64,000 nucleotides of DNA from JACKBK01 sp963707275 (GTDB lineage Bacteria; Chloroflexota; Anaerolineae; JAAEKA01): the NCBI GenBank assembly GCA_963707275.1, contig CAVPPH010000002.1, forward strand, positions 429,300 through 493,299, in the 5' to 3' direction. The notes under the pieces are model-generated. The model worked only from the letters and a program-made list of their open reading frames with translations, had not been told where the DNA came from and made no database searches. Position numbers and translations under genes: made by a program. The first letter of the stretch is position 1. The number at the start of each line of letters is the position of its first letter. Positions 24,673-34,497 of this stretch are shown one piece after another.

Positions 24673-26931
24673 TCAGCAAAGCGTGATGATCACCACCCGT
24701 TTCGGCGATTCGCTCGCATTTCCCACTTCATCCCAAGCCTTGACGTACATTCTGACTTCGCCCAAACCCAGGTCGTTCAGAGTGGCAAAAAAGATGTTGC
24801 CATCTCTGTCCATCGGCACGTAGTCCCAGGCGCCGATACCTCCGTACGGAATGAAGAGCACCCACAATTCAGCGCGTGCCACGCCAGAGTCATCCGTAAT
24901 CACCGTTTGCACGTCGATCCGGCTGCGTTCACACAAGGTGTCGCCCGCCGGGAAGGTCTCAATGCTGCCGATGTTGGGTGGGGCTCCGTCGACGATTATC
25001 GGTGGCGGCGGTGGAGCCGCAGGAGTCACCTGCACAGTTACCGTGCGGTCTGTGTTGCCGCAGGCGGTGATCACATGCAAGTCGTAGCGCGTCGTTGACG
25101 AAGGGCATACCTCGCGCTGACCGTGCCCGGCGACCCCTTCACCGTTCAGGAATACCTGCTCCGCACCCTCCACATCCCAGCGAACCACTGTGCACTGCCC
25201 GGCATTGATGGATGGGTTATCAACGCTCATGCTGGCAGTGGGTCTGAACAGGGTGACTGTTCGCTCAACACGTTGAGTCCCGCGCACCGCGACCAGTGTG
25301 TATTCTCCTGTGGTGCCCGGCGGGCAGGCCAGCGTGTCTCCGTAGGCAGCAACGCCCTCGCCGTTCAGGTAGACAGCTTCGGCATCGTCAACCTGCCAGT
25401 GGAGCGTGGTACACGTGTCATTCAGCAGACATTCCTGGTCAGCCCAGAAGCGCACCGTTATCGGTACAACGGCAGTCGGCTCGCGCGTGGGTGTCCGGGT
25501 TGGCGTGCGCGTGGGTGTTCGTGTCGGTGTGCGGGTTGGCGTTGGCGTCCGCGTTTGAGTAGGCCGACTCGTCGGTGTTTGGGTTTGAGCGGGCCGACGG
25601 GTCGGCGTGCGTGTCGGTGTTCGGGTTGCCGTAGCCGCTGGCACATTGCCGGATGGCAAGATCTCAATATCGTCGATCTGAGCCGCTGAGTTATCCAGCG
25701 TCTCAAAGGCGATGGTGCCCCGCAGCAATGGCGCTCTGTCGGTGTAATCCAATGCCAGCTTGCCGTCCACGTACACCTGGAGGTGCCCACCCCTTCCAAC
25801 GATCTCCACGTCGTACCATCTATCGAGCGCGTACCGGCCCGGTTCTTCGTGGAGAAACTCGAAGCCGCTGCCTCGCTGTCGCTGCAAATACAGCCCGCCT
25901 GGTTCGAAGCCAATGAAATACCGCGTTGGTCCATCGGTCAGCCGGTAGATCAAGTGAATCGTGCCGCGCAGCAACTTCAGTCTGAACTTCACGCGGTGGT
26001 CATCCCATCCGGGTTTGAGCAGTGTCGCCCAGTGATGGCCGGCGCCGCTCAGAACCGTGTTCGCACCGTCGTCTGCGAGTTTCCAGCCCGTGTCGAGTCT
26101 CCACTCGTTGGCGCGCCAATTCTCGAAGTCTTCACAAAACAGCACGCCAGAACGGCACAAGGCCGGCGCTGGTGTGGCAGGCCGCGGGGTAGCCGTCGTT
26201 TCCTCTACGAAGACGATCTGCACCTGATCAGGATCGACCTGCGCGTCTGGCGGACCAAAGCCAGCCTGCACGTCCAGCTCGATCTCGTGGAGAAGATCCC
26301 ACATGCCGAACTGGCGCGCCAGCGCCCGCATATCTTCCAGGTCATTCGATACCACTGGCGCCTTATTGTCGACTGTGAGCGACCACTGGCCGGCGCTCAC
26401 AGTCACCGGATCGGGTGGCCCGGTCGTGCTGCTGGTCTCCAGTTTTCCTTCAAAGACCCGCACGATGGTGACATTCCGGCCTGCCGGACGGGCCAACATC
26501 AACGTAGTGCCTTTTACAATGTGCGCGGTGTTGTCGGTCGTCAGTTGTACACGCTCAGATGATTCTACCTTGCCGGCAATTACGGCCGCGCCAGCCACCA
26601 AACTGAGATTCAGCCAGGCCGGGGTTGCATCCTGGATCTCCATTCCCGTGTCATTCTTGTCATCTCCGTAGAGCCGAACGTACATGTCAGACCAGCGCAG
26701 CAACGCCCGGCCACTGCGTCTTGTCCACACGTCGTCGCCAGCAGATGCCCGCTCGGTGTTCTGAACCTCACGCTCGGCCAGATTCTGCGGGCGATGCCAT
26801 ACCTGGGTTCGCTCTCGTTCAACCACCACACCGTCCGATCCCGAAGATCCCGTTTCTGGACCGGCAATGCAGCACGAACTGACAATGAGCGCAGCCAGAA
26901 TGACGATTAAGGCAACTGATCGGTAAGTCAT
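24673..26931 (-). CDS. Lipoprotein with FecR-like domain, lectin-like domain and duplicated C-terminal modules
   Basis: A 752-residue surface protein. After a Cys-containing signal (ALIVSSCCIAG) comes a FecR-like domain (about 35-210: WTRRSGRALLRW, LVAGAAVIAGKVES, VRVFEGKLET). A concanavalin-like domain follows (LFCEDFENWRANEW, YVDGKLALDY), then a TPTRTPTRTPT linker (about 430-485) and two related modules (each C-T-x-x-x-W-x-V-[DE]-x-A-[E]-x-V-[FY]-LNGEGVA), ending in a Cys-containing Ig-like region (DDSGVARAELWVLF). FecR-like domains sit at the receiving end of envelope signalling. AGGAGG before 26931 fixes the start. It follows the CHAT/STAND gene by 26 bases on the same strand, so the two are probably one operon. 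Confidence 0.8.
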   Translation of the reverse strand: MTYRSVALIVILAALIVSSCCIAGPETGSSGSDGVVVERERTQVWHRPQNLAEREVQNTERASAGDDVWTRRSGRALLRWSDMYVRLYGDDKNDTGMEIQDATPAWLNLSLVAGAAVIAGKVESSERVQLTTDNTAHIVKGTTLMLARPAGRNVTIVRVFEGKLETSSTTGPPDPVTVSAGQWSLTVDNKAPVVSNDLEDMRALARQFGMWDLLHEIELDVQAGFGPPDAQVDPDQVQIVFVEETTATPRPATPAPALCRSGVLFCEDFENWRANEWRLDTGWKLADDGANTVLSGAGHHWATLLKPGWDDHRVKFRLKLLRGTIHLIYRLTDGPTRYFIGFEPGGLYLQRQRGSGFEFLHEEPGRYALDRWYDVEIVGRGGHLQVYVDGKLALDYTDRAPLLRGTIAFETLDNSAAQIDDIEILPSGNVPAATATRTPTRTPTRRPAQTQTPTSRPTQTRTPTPTRTPTRTPTRTPTRTPTREPTAVVPITVRFWADQECLLNDTCTTLHWQVDDAEAVYLNGEGVAAYGDTLACPPGTTGEYTLVAVRGTQRVERTVTLFRPTASMSVDNPSINAGQCTVVRWDVEGAEQVFLNGEGVAGHGQREVCPSSTTRYDLHVITACGNTDRTVTVQVTPAAPPPPPIIVDGAPPNIGSIETFPAGDTLCERSRIDVQTVITDDSGVARAELWVLFIPYGGIGAWDYVPMDRDGNIFFATLNDLGLGEVRMYVKAWDEVGNASESPKRVVIITLC

Positions 26932-26957
26932 TTTATCCTCCTCCAACCACGACGCTT

Positions 26958-29900
26958 CTATCCGTCTCTCGCCATAACGGTCCCTGAGCTTCCCAACTTG
27001 AGCCTGAGCCACAGCCATGCGCCTGCAGTCCGTCCCAATGCCAGTCCGGCACCGAAGCCAAAACCTGCCAGCGCCACCTCCAGGTTTGAAAAGTATCCGC
27101 TAGGTTCCACCAGTGGCACGACCTCGATCCAGTGCCAGGCCAGCAGGCAGCCAATGGCCCCGCCGGTGCCTGCTCCGAGCATCTGTCGTGGCCAGAGCTT
27201 GCCGGGCCGCAGGCCAGCGAGCAACTCATAGCCGATCGCCATACCAAGACCCCACAAGCTGCCACTCATGATGTACTCAATGATCAGGGTAAAACTGTTT
27301 GCCTCTGACCCAACGATCACCGACTGCGCCAATCTGGATGTAAGCTCGTCCACCGGGTACCACAAAATCAGGAGGCCGGCTACGAACCCAACCCAAAGAC
27401 CTATGACCTGATTGACCGAACGGAAACGTGGTCTGTCATGTGCCGCAGCCAACCGAAACACCCACGCGCCGACGACCGTGGTTACTCCAAGCGCAACACC
27501 CACCGGAATGAGGATCAGGCTCCTGAGCAGCAACACCCACCACGGGATGATGGAAGGCAGAAACGTGTTGGCAAACAAGGCAAGCCCGAGCCCGATACCA
27601 GCCGCTAACCCGGCGACCGCACTCTCTGTCGCGATCCGCCACCGGTTGTCCCAGACCCGCAGCCCGATGCTCCAAATAACGACCAACATCTGCAAGCCGA
27701 AAGATGCTTGCGGAAGGGAAAAGCCGGCCGCCTTCATTTGCGCGAGCGCCTGGGCGCGCCGCCATCCGTGTCGTGGCGGGCTTGCATCCGCCATAGTTGT
27801 CAGGCTGGCCTGGATGGTGTCCATGCCCAGCGCCGCCAGGGCGAGGCTGGCGGCATGACGTGTACAACCGTCGTCGTCACCGGTCGCGGCGCGCGCCAAA
27901 GGCTGTGAGGAAAAGTCGCCCAGCCCCAATGCCGCCGCGCCCAGCGCAGTGGCGGCGTCATGATCGCCAGGGCCGGCTTTGCCGCCGTTCAGCGCCGCGA
28001 GGAGGCTTCTCGCCGGCTCGTCTTCGGCGATCTGATGCGCCCAGTAGGCAGTGTCAACCTGATGATACACGGCGCTGCGCAGCAGCAGGCAGAACTGCGG
28101 GCCGTCGATATCCACCGCGGCGCGGCGCGACCGGAGTTCAGCCAGACGATTACTGCCCACCAGCAGTTCCGGTGTCGCTGCCCCGTACTGCCTGGAGCAG
28201 TTTGCTGGACGGCAAAGCGCTGCGCATACCAGTCGTCCCAGGCGCGGTTCAGCGTCTCCTGTGCGCAGCGATTGAGAACCTCTTCACGGTCGAACCAACG
28301 CTGCACCTCTTCAGCCAGCACATGGTGACTCAGCGAATAGGTTGTCTCGTTGGCCAGCGATGCACGCGCCTCCAACAGACCGTCCTCGCGCAGCATCTCG
28401 ATCTGGAGAGTGCACCAGATCCACCGGCACATCCAGGGCTTGCGCGACTGTCGCGGCACTTACGTAGACACGTTCACCTGCGCCAGACACCATCAGTTTG
28501 AGCAGCTTGCGGGCAGTTTCGCGCGCCTCTGGTTCGATGAAACGTCTTTGGAGACTCTGATCCAGGTAACGCGCCAGCAGAACAGCGATGCCTCCCGGCG
28601 GATACTGCTTGTCGGTAATGACGCGGACATCCTGCTGAATCGCCGTCCGGTAGAGCTCACTGCAGACGATCTGTAAATGCGTGGGATTGATCAGTTCACC
28701 GTCCCCTTCGGCGCTCAGGTCAGCCAGCAGTTGAAGTTCCAGGAACCGTAAGTCGCACGCCATGGGCGGATCGCAGCGGGCGAGCGGCTGTTCGATGGCT
28801 GCCCGTGCCTGCGCACGCGTCAGAAATCCAAGACTGACCGGAGCCGTCCACAAGCCGGAGATGTTTCCGTCCAGGGCTGTCAGGCGACCGACGAAATCCT
28901 CGCGCACCACAAGGAGCAGCCGGACAGGCAACGGGAAGTTTGTCCCGGCACATTCAGCAAGCTGCTTCGTGAAAGTCTGGCGTTGCTCAACACTGGCAGT
29001 CCGCAAAAACTCCTCGAAATGATCGAAGACCAACAGCAGCGGATGCCCAACGTTCTGTATCAGGGCATTTACGAATTCCTTAAGACTATCCTGCTGCAGA
29101 GCATTCATGCCGGCTGCCACCGACTGCTTCACCGCATGCCACAACGATGAGGCCAGACTGTCGTACTCCGTCGTGGTCACGACCAGATAACCGTTGTCGA
29201 GAAACCTGGGAACCAGCCCGGCATTGACCAGCGATGTCTTCCCGATGCCGGCAGGGCCTTGCAGAACCGTCAGTGTTCGCTGCAGAATCTCGCCGGACAC
29301 TTCGCGAACCATGCTCTCTCTGCCGAAGAAGACCCGATGATCCGTTGCCTCGTACGGAGACAGAAACTTGTATGGTGCGGCGCTGCGAGGGCGCAGTGCG
29401 TCCCAGTCTGGCGCAGGCGAGCCAGCCGGCTGGAAATAGACCCGGACTCCGCCCGCTCCGCTGATCAGTCCACCAAACGGTCGCTGCTGATCGTGGAAGC
29501 GGAACAGGTTCCCCTCTCCATCACGACTGCGCAGGTAGACTGCCGGAATATGCCACGTGCCGCGGGATACCAGCATCTTGCGCCCGGCGGTTGCGGCGAC
29601 TGCTACTGATTCGCTGCGCGCCAGCGAGGCATAGAACTCGGCGCTGAAAGCCACAGTGGAGTCGATGGGCACCGCGAACTGCATTGCCACAACCGCCGGT
29701 ATGCCCGCCAGCAGCAGCCGCGGCCCGATGCTGCTGAACACGCTGGCGCCCTTGACTGCGCCAGACTGGCAGGCGCTGGCAATGAACAAGCGCACCTGGC
29801 GTTCTGTCAGAACAGTTCCCAGTTCATACGGGGTGACCATCTGCGACATGCGGTCGCCGGTGTTGCTTTCGAACAGCAGACAACCCTCCAGCGTGGCCTC

Positions 29901-30734
29901 GTCCAGGCGCGCACCGCAGTTCGGCGTCGTGCAGAACAGGGTGTCTTCCGGCTGATAGCGACCGCAGTACTGACAGCGCCGGCCAAACGTCCCATGGCCA
30001 TCGAAATGGATGATGTGGTAGCTGTGCGCGTTTACTGCGGCCACCAGCGCATCGAGTGTCGGCGGCGAAAGGGGATCGATCCGCACGATGCCGCGCTCGC
30101 TCAGATCGCTGAAGGCCGTCTTGATGGCATCAGTCTCCGCCGCTGTGTCCAGGGTCAACGCATCGAGCGGGCGAGCGGTGATGGTCAGCACCTCCAGGCG
30201 GTTGGTGACCGGGTACGGCGCCGTGGCCTGAGCAAACGTGACGTAGCACGTCAGCTGCACGCGTCCGCTGGAAACCAGTTGCTCCCCGTTGCAGTTCAGT
30301 AGTTCCCATGGAAGGCTGGCCAGATCAACCGCGTCGCGATCGAAGCGAAGCTGCAGAGCCATGGGCTCACGTTGCAATTCAGCCTGCGCCAGCGTTGCCA
30401 TGAACGCGGCGCGCACGTCATGATCCGGCTCGCTGCTGCCAGGAAACAGGGCGCCAAAGAGCAAACCTCCGGCGCGGCGATGCAACACATCGACCGTGGA
30501 AAGCCGATCGCGCTCCAGTATTCCCACTGCCCGCAACATCTCGAATTCGGCGTCCGAAAGCGAGCAATACCTCAAATCGCCGGCTTCCAGAACCCTCAAC
30601 AGAGTTTGAATAGCAGAACCTCGCAGCGGCATTTCTACCACCTGGCGAGGCTCGCCACGCGCTGATTCTTCCACCCGCACTTCCACAGCGCTGGAACTGA
30701 CATACGAAAGCTGGACTCGCAGAATGGCGCTCAT
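26958..30734 (-). CDS. CHAT protease-STAND NTPase with C-terminal membrane region, two frameshifts
   Basis: The joined reading is about 1258 residues. Residues 1-400 hold a caspase-like CHAT domain with His in HFDGHG (His247) and Cys in FIASACQSG (Cys322). A zinc-ribbon (CQYC-x11-C-x4-C, about 254-273) is inserted between the catalytic His and Cys. A STAND/AAA NTPase follows (Walker A GPAGIGKTS near 493-501, Walker B LLLVFDHFEEF), then a winged-helix/helical region and, at the C-terminus, four to six membrane segments. CHAT-STAND proteins are known from bacterial cell-suicide and immune systems; membrane anchoring here suggests a sensor or effector at the envelope. Frame slips lie near 28405 and 28165. 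The lipoprotein gene 26 bases downstream is the likely partner. Confidence 0.82.
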
Positions 30735-30895
30735 ACGCCTTGGCCCTCATCCCCAACTGGACTCCTGGTAATCCAGGGTCCGTTCAGTGCGGCACAGGAT
30801 CGTGCCCTTTTTCTCATTCTATCATACTTTTGAACGGATGGGAGCAGCAGATTTGCAGCAAGGATCGCAGAATTTCCCGATGACAGGTTGAATCT

Positions 30896-30931
30896 AACAG
30901 CGTTGGCTCCAGTCCCGGAGCCAACGCTGTT
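30896..30931 (-). terminator. 15-bp perfect terminator hairpin after the MerR gene
   Basis: AACAGCGTTGGCTCC and GGAGCCAACGCTGTT pair fully around a 6-base loop, 53 bases past the stop of the regulator. On the minus strand it is followed by AGATTCAACC, a weak T-containing tail. It is the best stem in this gap, which otherwise holds only the promoter region of the CHAT gene. Confidence 0.65.
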
Positions 30932-30983
30932 CATCTACCGATCGATTGTGGTCATACCGTTCTTGAGCGGCGATATGTGCTGT

Positions 30984-31760
30984 CTATTGCTTTGCCAGCA
31001 CCGTGTCCGCGTAGATCGCCATCGCGTCGCGCATGAAGTCGGCCAGACCGGGCGCGTAGGCGTCGTAACTGGCGCGGAAGCGCTCGTCTTCGACGTACAT
31101 CTGGCCCAGCCCTGCGTACATTTCTGCCGAGGCGGTGTAGAAGTTCTCTATCCAGGCGTGATGCTTCGCGATGGCCGCCTGCACCTCGGGATCGGCAGGA
31201 TCGCGCCCCATCAGCCCGGCCATCAGCCATGTTGCCTCGTCGCCTTGATCTTTGACGGCGTTCCACTGGGCCTTGGACATGTTGCCCACTCGTTTCCGGG
31301 ACTCTTTGTATGCATCAGTGGAACCCCATCGCTCGCGAGCTTCGCTCTCGTAGCTTTCGATCTGTTCTTTCGAAAAGCCTTCGTACAGTTCTTCGTTGGT
31401 TAGCGTCATGGTGTCCTCCGTTAGTTTCTGGATCGTCTTGTCGACGGTTTTCAGAAGCTGCGCCAGCCGCTCGGATCGCATTTGCAGCAAACGCCGGTGT
31501 TGCTCCAGCGCCGCGATCTGGTCGAACTCGGGGTCGTCCAGTATGGCGCGGATCTCGCCCAGCGGCACATCCAGTTCCTTGAAGAAGAGGATCTGCTGCA
31601 AACGCATCAGATCGTCGGCGCCATATTGCCGGTAGCCCGCCGCGGTTCGGGATGAGGGCGTTAAAAGGCCGATCTGATCGTAGTGGTGGAGCGTGCGTAC
31701 GCTGACGCCGGCCAGCCTGGCCAGCTCGCGCACGCCGTACGTTGCCGCATGCTTCATCAT
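30984..31760 (-). CDS. TipA-like MerR-family regulator
   Basis: The N-terminus is a MerR winged helix (YGVRELARLAGVSVRTLHHYDQIGLLTPSSR, cut here: GVRELARLAGVSVRTLHHYD then GLLTPSSRTAAGYRQY), then a dimerisation coiled coil, and the C-terminal half is a TipAS-type ligand domain (ELYEGFSKEQIESYESEARERWG is recognisable by ELYEGFS and EARERWG). TipAS domains trap thiopeptides and other multidrug ligands. Its own promoter has the 19-base spacer that MerR proteins twist. The ATG at 31760 falls seven bases after the -10 box, so the message is probably leaderless; a GTG/ATG further upstream at 31772 lies inside the promoter and is unlikely. Confidence 0.88.
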   Translation of the reverse strand: MMKHAATYGVRELARLAGVSVRTLHHYDQIGLLTPSSRTAAGYRQYGADDLMRLQQILFFKELDVPLGEIRAILDDPEFDQIAALEQHRRLLQMRSERLAQLLKTVDKTIQKLTEDTMTLTNEELYEGFSKEQIESYESEARERWGSTDAYKESRKRVGNMSKAQWNAVKDQGDEATWLMAGLMGRDPADPEVQAAIAKHHAWIENFYTASAEMYAGLGQMYVEDERFRASYDAYAPGLADFMRDAMAIYADTVLAKQ

Positions 31761-31767
31761 GGTGTCC

Positions 31768-31798
31768 AGCATACGCTATGACGTAACGTGAGAGTCAA
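31768..31798 (-). promoter_or_regulatory. MerR-type promoter with 19-base spacer
   Basis: On the minus strand TTGACT (31798-31793) and TATGCT (31773-31768) are separated by 19 bases containing an imperfect dyad ACGTTACG-T-CATAGCGT (6 of 8 pairs). The long spacer plus dyad is the hallmark of MerR-controlled promoters, here the regulator's own. Confidence 0.65.
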
Positions 31799-31801
31799 GG
31801 G

Positions 31802-31892
31802 AGTAAACCTTAAAAGAAGGAGATTGAGGGAAAAGAGGGAAAGAAGGGAAAGGATAGGGCAGCGCGTGTCTACATAAGCACGCGCTGCCCTA
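31802..31892. terminator. Purine-rich run and 14-bp terminator hairpin
   Basis: TAGGGCAGCGCGTG (31855-31868) pairs fully with CACGCGCTGCCCTA (31879-31892), loop 10. Read from the DUF1330 gene on the minus strand, the hairpin is followed by the pyrimidine side of a GGGAAA-rich tract (31821-31853), as in an intrinsic terminator with an impure U-tract. The tract belongs to the purine-repeat family also seen near 32256-32385 and 34355-34433. Confidence 0.6.
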
Positions 31893-31936
31893 GACGATCG
31901 CTTCATGTCGTCCGGCAAGTGGGCGGTAAGTTGACC

Positions 31937-32242
31937 CTAGCGGCCTGGCATCTGGAACTCGGGTAACAGCACGGCGCTTGAGTCGGTGGTGACCTCCAGC
32001 CGGATCTTCTTGAGAGGCTGGTATTCGGGATCGTTGGCGAAGGCGCGCACCGCGTCCTCCGAAGGGAACCGCAACACTACAATGGCACCCGGGGGATTCC
32101 CATCCAGCACCTCGACGTTCAGCGAGACTGCCAGCATCTCGCCCTGGTGTTTGGCCAGGATTCGCCCCGTGCCAGGGATGTATTCTTGCCGGTATCGCTC
32201 CATGTCGGTGATCGTCTGCATCAGAATGTAATAGGCTGTCAC
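31937..32242 (-). CDS. DUF1330-family protein
   Basis: A 101-residue single-domain protein with the family pattern: YYILMQTITDMERYRQEY at the start, LNVEVLDGNPPGAIVVLRFPS in the middle and AFANDPEYQPLKKIR near the end. It is a ferredoxin-like dimeric fold of unknown biochemical role. A GTG start at 32242 is set by GGAGG 6 bases upstream; the longer frame to 32608 runs backwards into the acetyl-CoA synthetase gene and is spurious. Confidence 0.85.
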   Translation of the reverse strand: MTAYYILMQTITDMERYRQEYIPGTGRILAKHQGEMLAVSLNVEVLDGNPPGAIVVLRFPSEDAVRAFANDPEYQPLKKIRLEVTTDSSAVLLPEFQMPGR

Positions 32243-32255
32243 ATCATACCTCCGT

Positions 32256-32385
32256 GGGTTGAAGGGAAAGAAGGGAAACTGAGGGAAAAGAGGGAACTGA
32301 GGGAAACAATCGAAAGACGAGCAGCAGGAGCTTGACTTGACACAACTTCCGTTTTCCCTCGTTTCCTTCGTTTCCCTTAGTTCCC
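32256..32385. repeat. GGGAAA repeat tract and its inverted copy
   Basis: A run of GAAGGGAAAGAAGGGAAACTG-like units (32259-32310) is mirrored by TTTTCCCTCGTTTCCTTCG-like units (32349-32385); GGGAACTGAGGGAAA and TTTCCCTTAGTTCCC pair with one wobble. The two tracts can fold into a long imperfect hairpin between the acetyl-CoA synthetase stop and the DUF1330 start. Confidence 0.6.
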
Positions 32386-34299
32386 CTACGCCTCCAGCGT
32401 CGAGATGTCGCCCACATCCTTGCCCTGGGCACGCGCCTTGAGGACGCGGCGCATGATCTTGCCGGAGCGGGTCTTGGGCAGGCTGTCCACGAACTCGATC
32501 TTGGCCGGCACGGCGATGGGGCCGGTCTCGTGGCGCACGTGCTCCTTCAGCTCGTCCACCAGGCGGTCGGTCGCCTCGTAGCCGCTGCGCAGGATGCAGT
32601 AGGCCCAAATGACGTTGCCGCGCAGCTCGTCGGGAATGCCGATGGCCGCGGCCTCGGCGACGGCCGGATGGCTGACCAGCGCGCTTTCGATCTCCGCCGT
32701 GCCCAGCCGATAGCCGCTGACCTTGATCACGTCGTCGATGCGACCGATGACCCAGACATAGCCGTCCTCGTCCATGCGCGCCGAGTCGCCGGTCAGGTAG
32801 TAGCCCTGTTCGCTGGAAGCGCTCCAGTACTGGCTGACGTAGCGTTCCGGGTCGCCGTAGACGGTGCGCGCCATGCCGGGCCAGGGGCGCTTGATCACCA
32901 GATAGCCGTCCTCGTTGGCCGCCACGGGCTGACCGTCCTCGTCCACGACGTCAACCTCGATGCCGGGGAAGGGTCGAGTGGCGGAGCCGGGCTTGAGCGG
33001 CATCGATGGCAGCGGCGTGATCATGAAGCCGCCGGTCTCGGTCTGCCACCAGGTGTCCATGATCGGGCATTGCTCCTTGCCGATGATCTTGTGGTACCAG
33101 CGCCAGGCCTCGGGGTTGATCGGCTCGCCCACGCTGCCCAGCAGGCGCAGGCTGCTCAGGTCGTGCCGCTTCGGCCAGGCATCGCCGAAACGCATCAGGC
33201 CGCGGATGGCGGTCGGCGCGGTGTAGAGGATGGTGATGCCGTAGTGCTCGATCATCTTCCACCAGCGGTTGGGATAGGGATAGTTGGGCGCGCCCTCGTA
33301 CATGAAACTGGTGGCGCCCAGGATCAGCGGCGCGTAGACGATGTAGCTGTGGCCGGTGATCCAGCCCGGATCGGCCGCGCACCACCAGCGGTCCTCCTCC
33401 TTGATGTCGAACACCCATTTCAGCGTGGTGCTGGTGTAGACCTGATAGCCGCCATGGGTGTGCAGCAGGCCCTTGGGCTTGCCGGTGGTACCGGAGGTGT
33501 AGAGGATGAAGAGCGGGTCTTCGGCGTCCATCACCTCGGTCGCGACAGTTGGGCGAGGCGATGGGCAGCGCCATCAGGTCGTGGTACCAGTAGTCGCGGC
33601 CCGCCTCCATGTAGACCTCCTGGCCGGTGCGCCTGACGACGATGACATGCTCCACGACCGGCGAGCGATGGATCGCCTCGTCGGCCATGTTCTTCAGGTC
33701 CACCGTCTTGCCGCGCAGCCAGGCGCCGTCGGCGGTGATCAGCACGCGGCTCTGGGCGTCCTCGATGCGGTCGGCCAGCGCCTGCTCGCTGAAGCCGCCG
33801 TAGACCACCGAGTGCACCGCGCCGATCTTGGCGCAGGCCAGCATGGCGATCGGCAGCTCGGGGATGCGGCCCATGTAGATCGTCACCCGGTCGCCCTTGC
33901 TGCACGCCCATGCTGCGCAGCACGTTGGCGAAGCGGTTGACCTCCTGCCAGAGGCGGAAGTAGGAGAAGGTCACTTTGTCGCCCGGCTCCCCTTCCCAGA
34001 TCAGCGCCAGCTTGTTCTTGCGCCAGGTCTTGACGTGACGGTCCAGCGCGTTGAGGACGATGTTGGTCTTGCCGCCCACGAACCATTTGTAGAACGGCGC
34101 GTTCGACTCGTCCAGCACCTGCGTCCACGGCTCGTACCACGACAAGCTCGTCGGCGCGCTCGGCCCAGAAAGCCTGCGGGTCAGCCGTAGCGCGGGCGTA
34201 AACTTCGTCGTAGTTGGGAACGTAGGATTGGGCAACGATCTCGGCGGACGGATGATAGACTTCGTGCTCGACGGCGATAATATCAGCTTCGCGGTCCAT
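32386..34299 (-). pseudogene. acsA: Acetyl-CoA synthetase, three frameshifts (intact-looking otherwise)
   Basis: The joined frames give about 637 residues of a typical AMP-forming acetyl-CoA synthetase. One sees the N-terminal SWYEPWTQVLDESNAPFYKW, RVTIYMGRIPELPIAMLACA, the P-loop YTSGTTGKPKG, the acetate-pocket region WITGHSYIVY, the adenine loop DTWWQTETGG, the hinge GRIDDVIKVSGYRLGTAEIE and the acetylatable C-terminal Lys in PKTRSGKIMRRVL. It activates acetate to acetyl-CoA. Slips near 34150, 33897 and 33545 are single bases with full homology on both sides, so the gene is probably functional in the organism. AGGAGG before the ATG at 34299 supports the start. Confidence 0.88.
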
Positions 34300-34354
34300 G
34301 GCAGCTCCTCCTTGAGGGAATGCGGGTTTGAATGTGGCGCAATTCTAGCACGAG

Positions 34355-34433
34355 GAAGGAAGGGGAGTCAAGCGGGTGGAAAGTGGGGGAGGGGAAAGGA
34401 GGGAAAAGAAGGAAAGGAAGGAAAACGCGGGGC
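34355..34433. repeat. Purine-rich GGAAAGGA tract
   Basis: A stretch composed almost only of A and G (GGAAGGAAGGGGAG, GGGAGGGGAAAGGAGGG, AAAAGAAGGAAAGGAAGG) just upstream of the acetyl-CoA synthetase start. Like the tracts at 31802-31853 and 32256-32385 it has no gene and brackets the same minus-strand unit. Confidence 0.55.
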
Positions 34434-34453
34434 GATCGGCGAGGTGTACAGCT

Positions 34454-34488
34454 AGGTGCCCGGCACTTTCCGGAAGTGCCGGGCACCT
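34454..34488. repeat. AGGTGCC palindromic repeat, copy 2
   Basis: AGGTGCCCGGCACTT (34454-34468) and AAGTGCCGGGCACCT (34474-34488) form a perfect 15-bp stem with loop TCCGG. It is the best copy of the family seen at 14914-14948 and lies directly after the HprK-like gene, where it may also end that transcript. Confidence 0.7.
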
Positions 34489-34497
34489 GGGAGCGCG

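Noticed and set aside
31937..32608. Long version of the DUF1330 gene
   Set aside because: The extra N-terminal part is out-of-frame acetyl-CoA synthetase; the GGAGG before the GTG at 32242 marks the true start.
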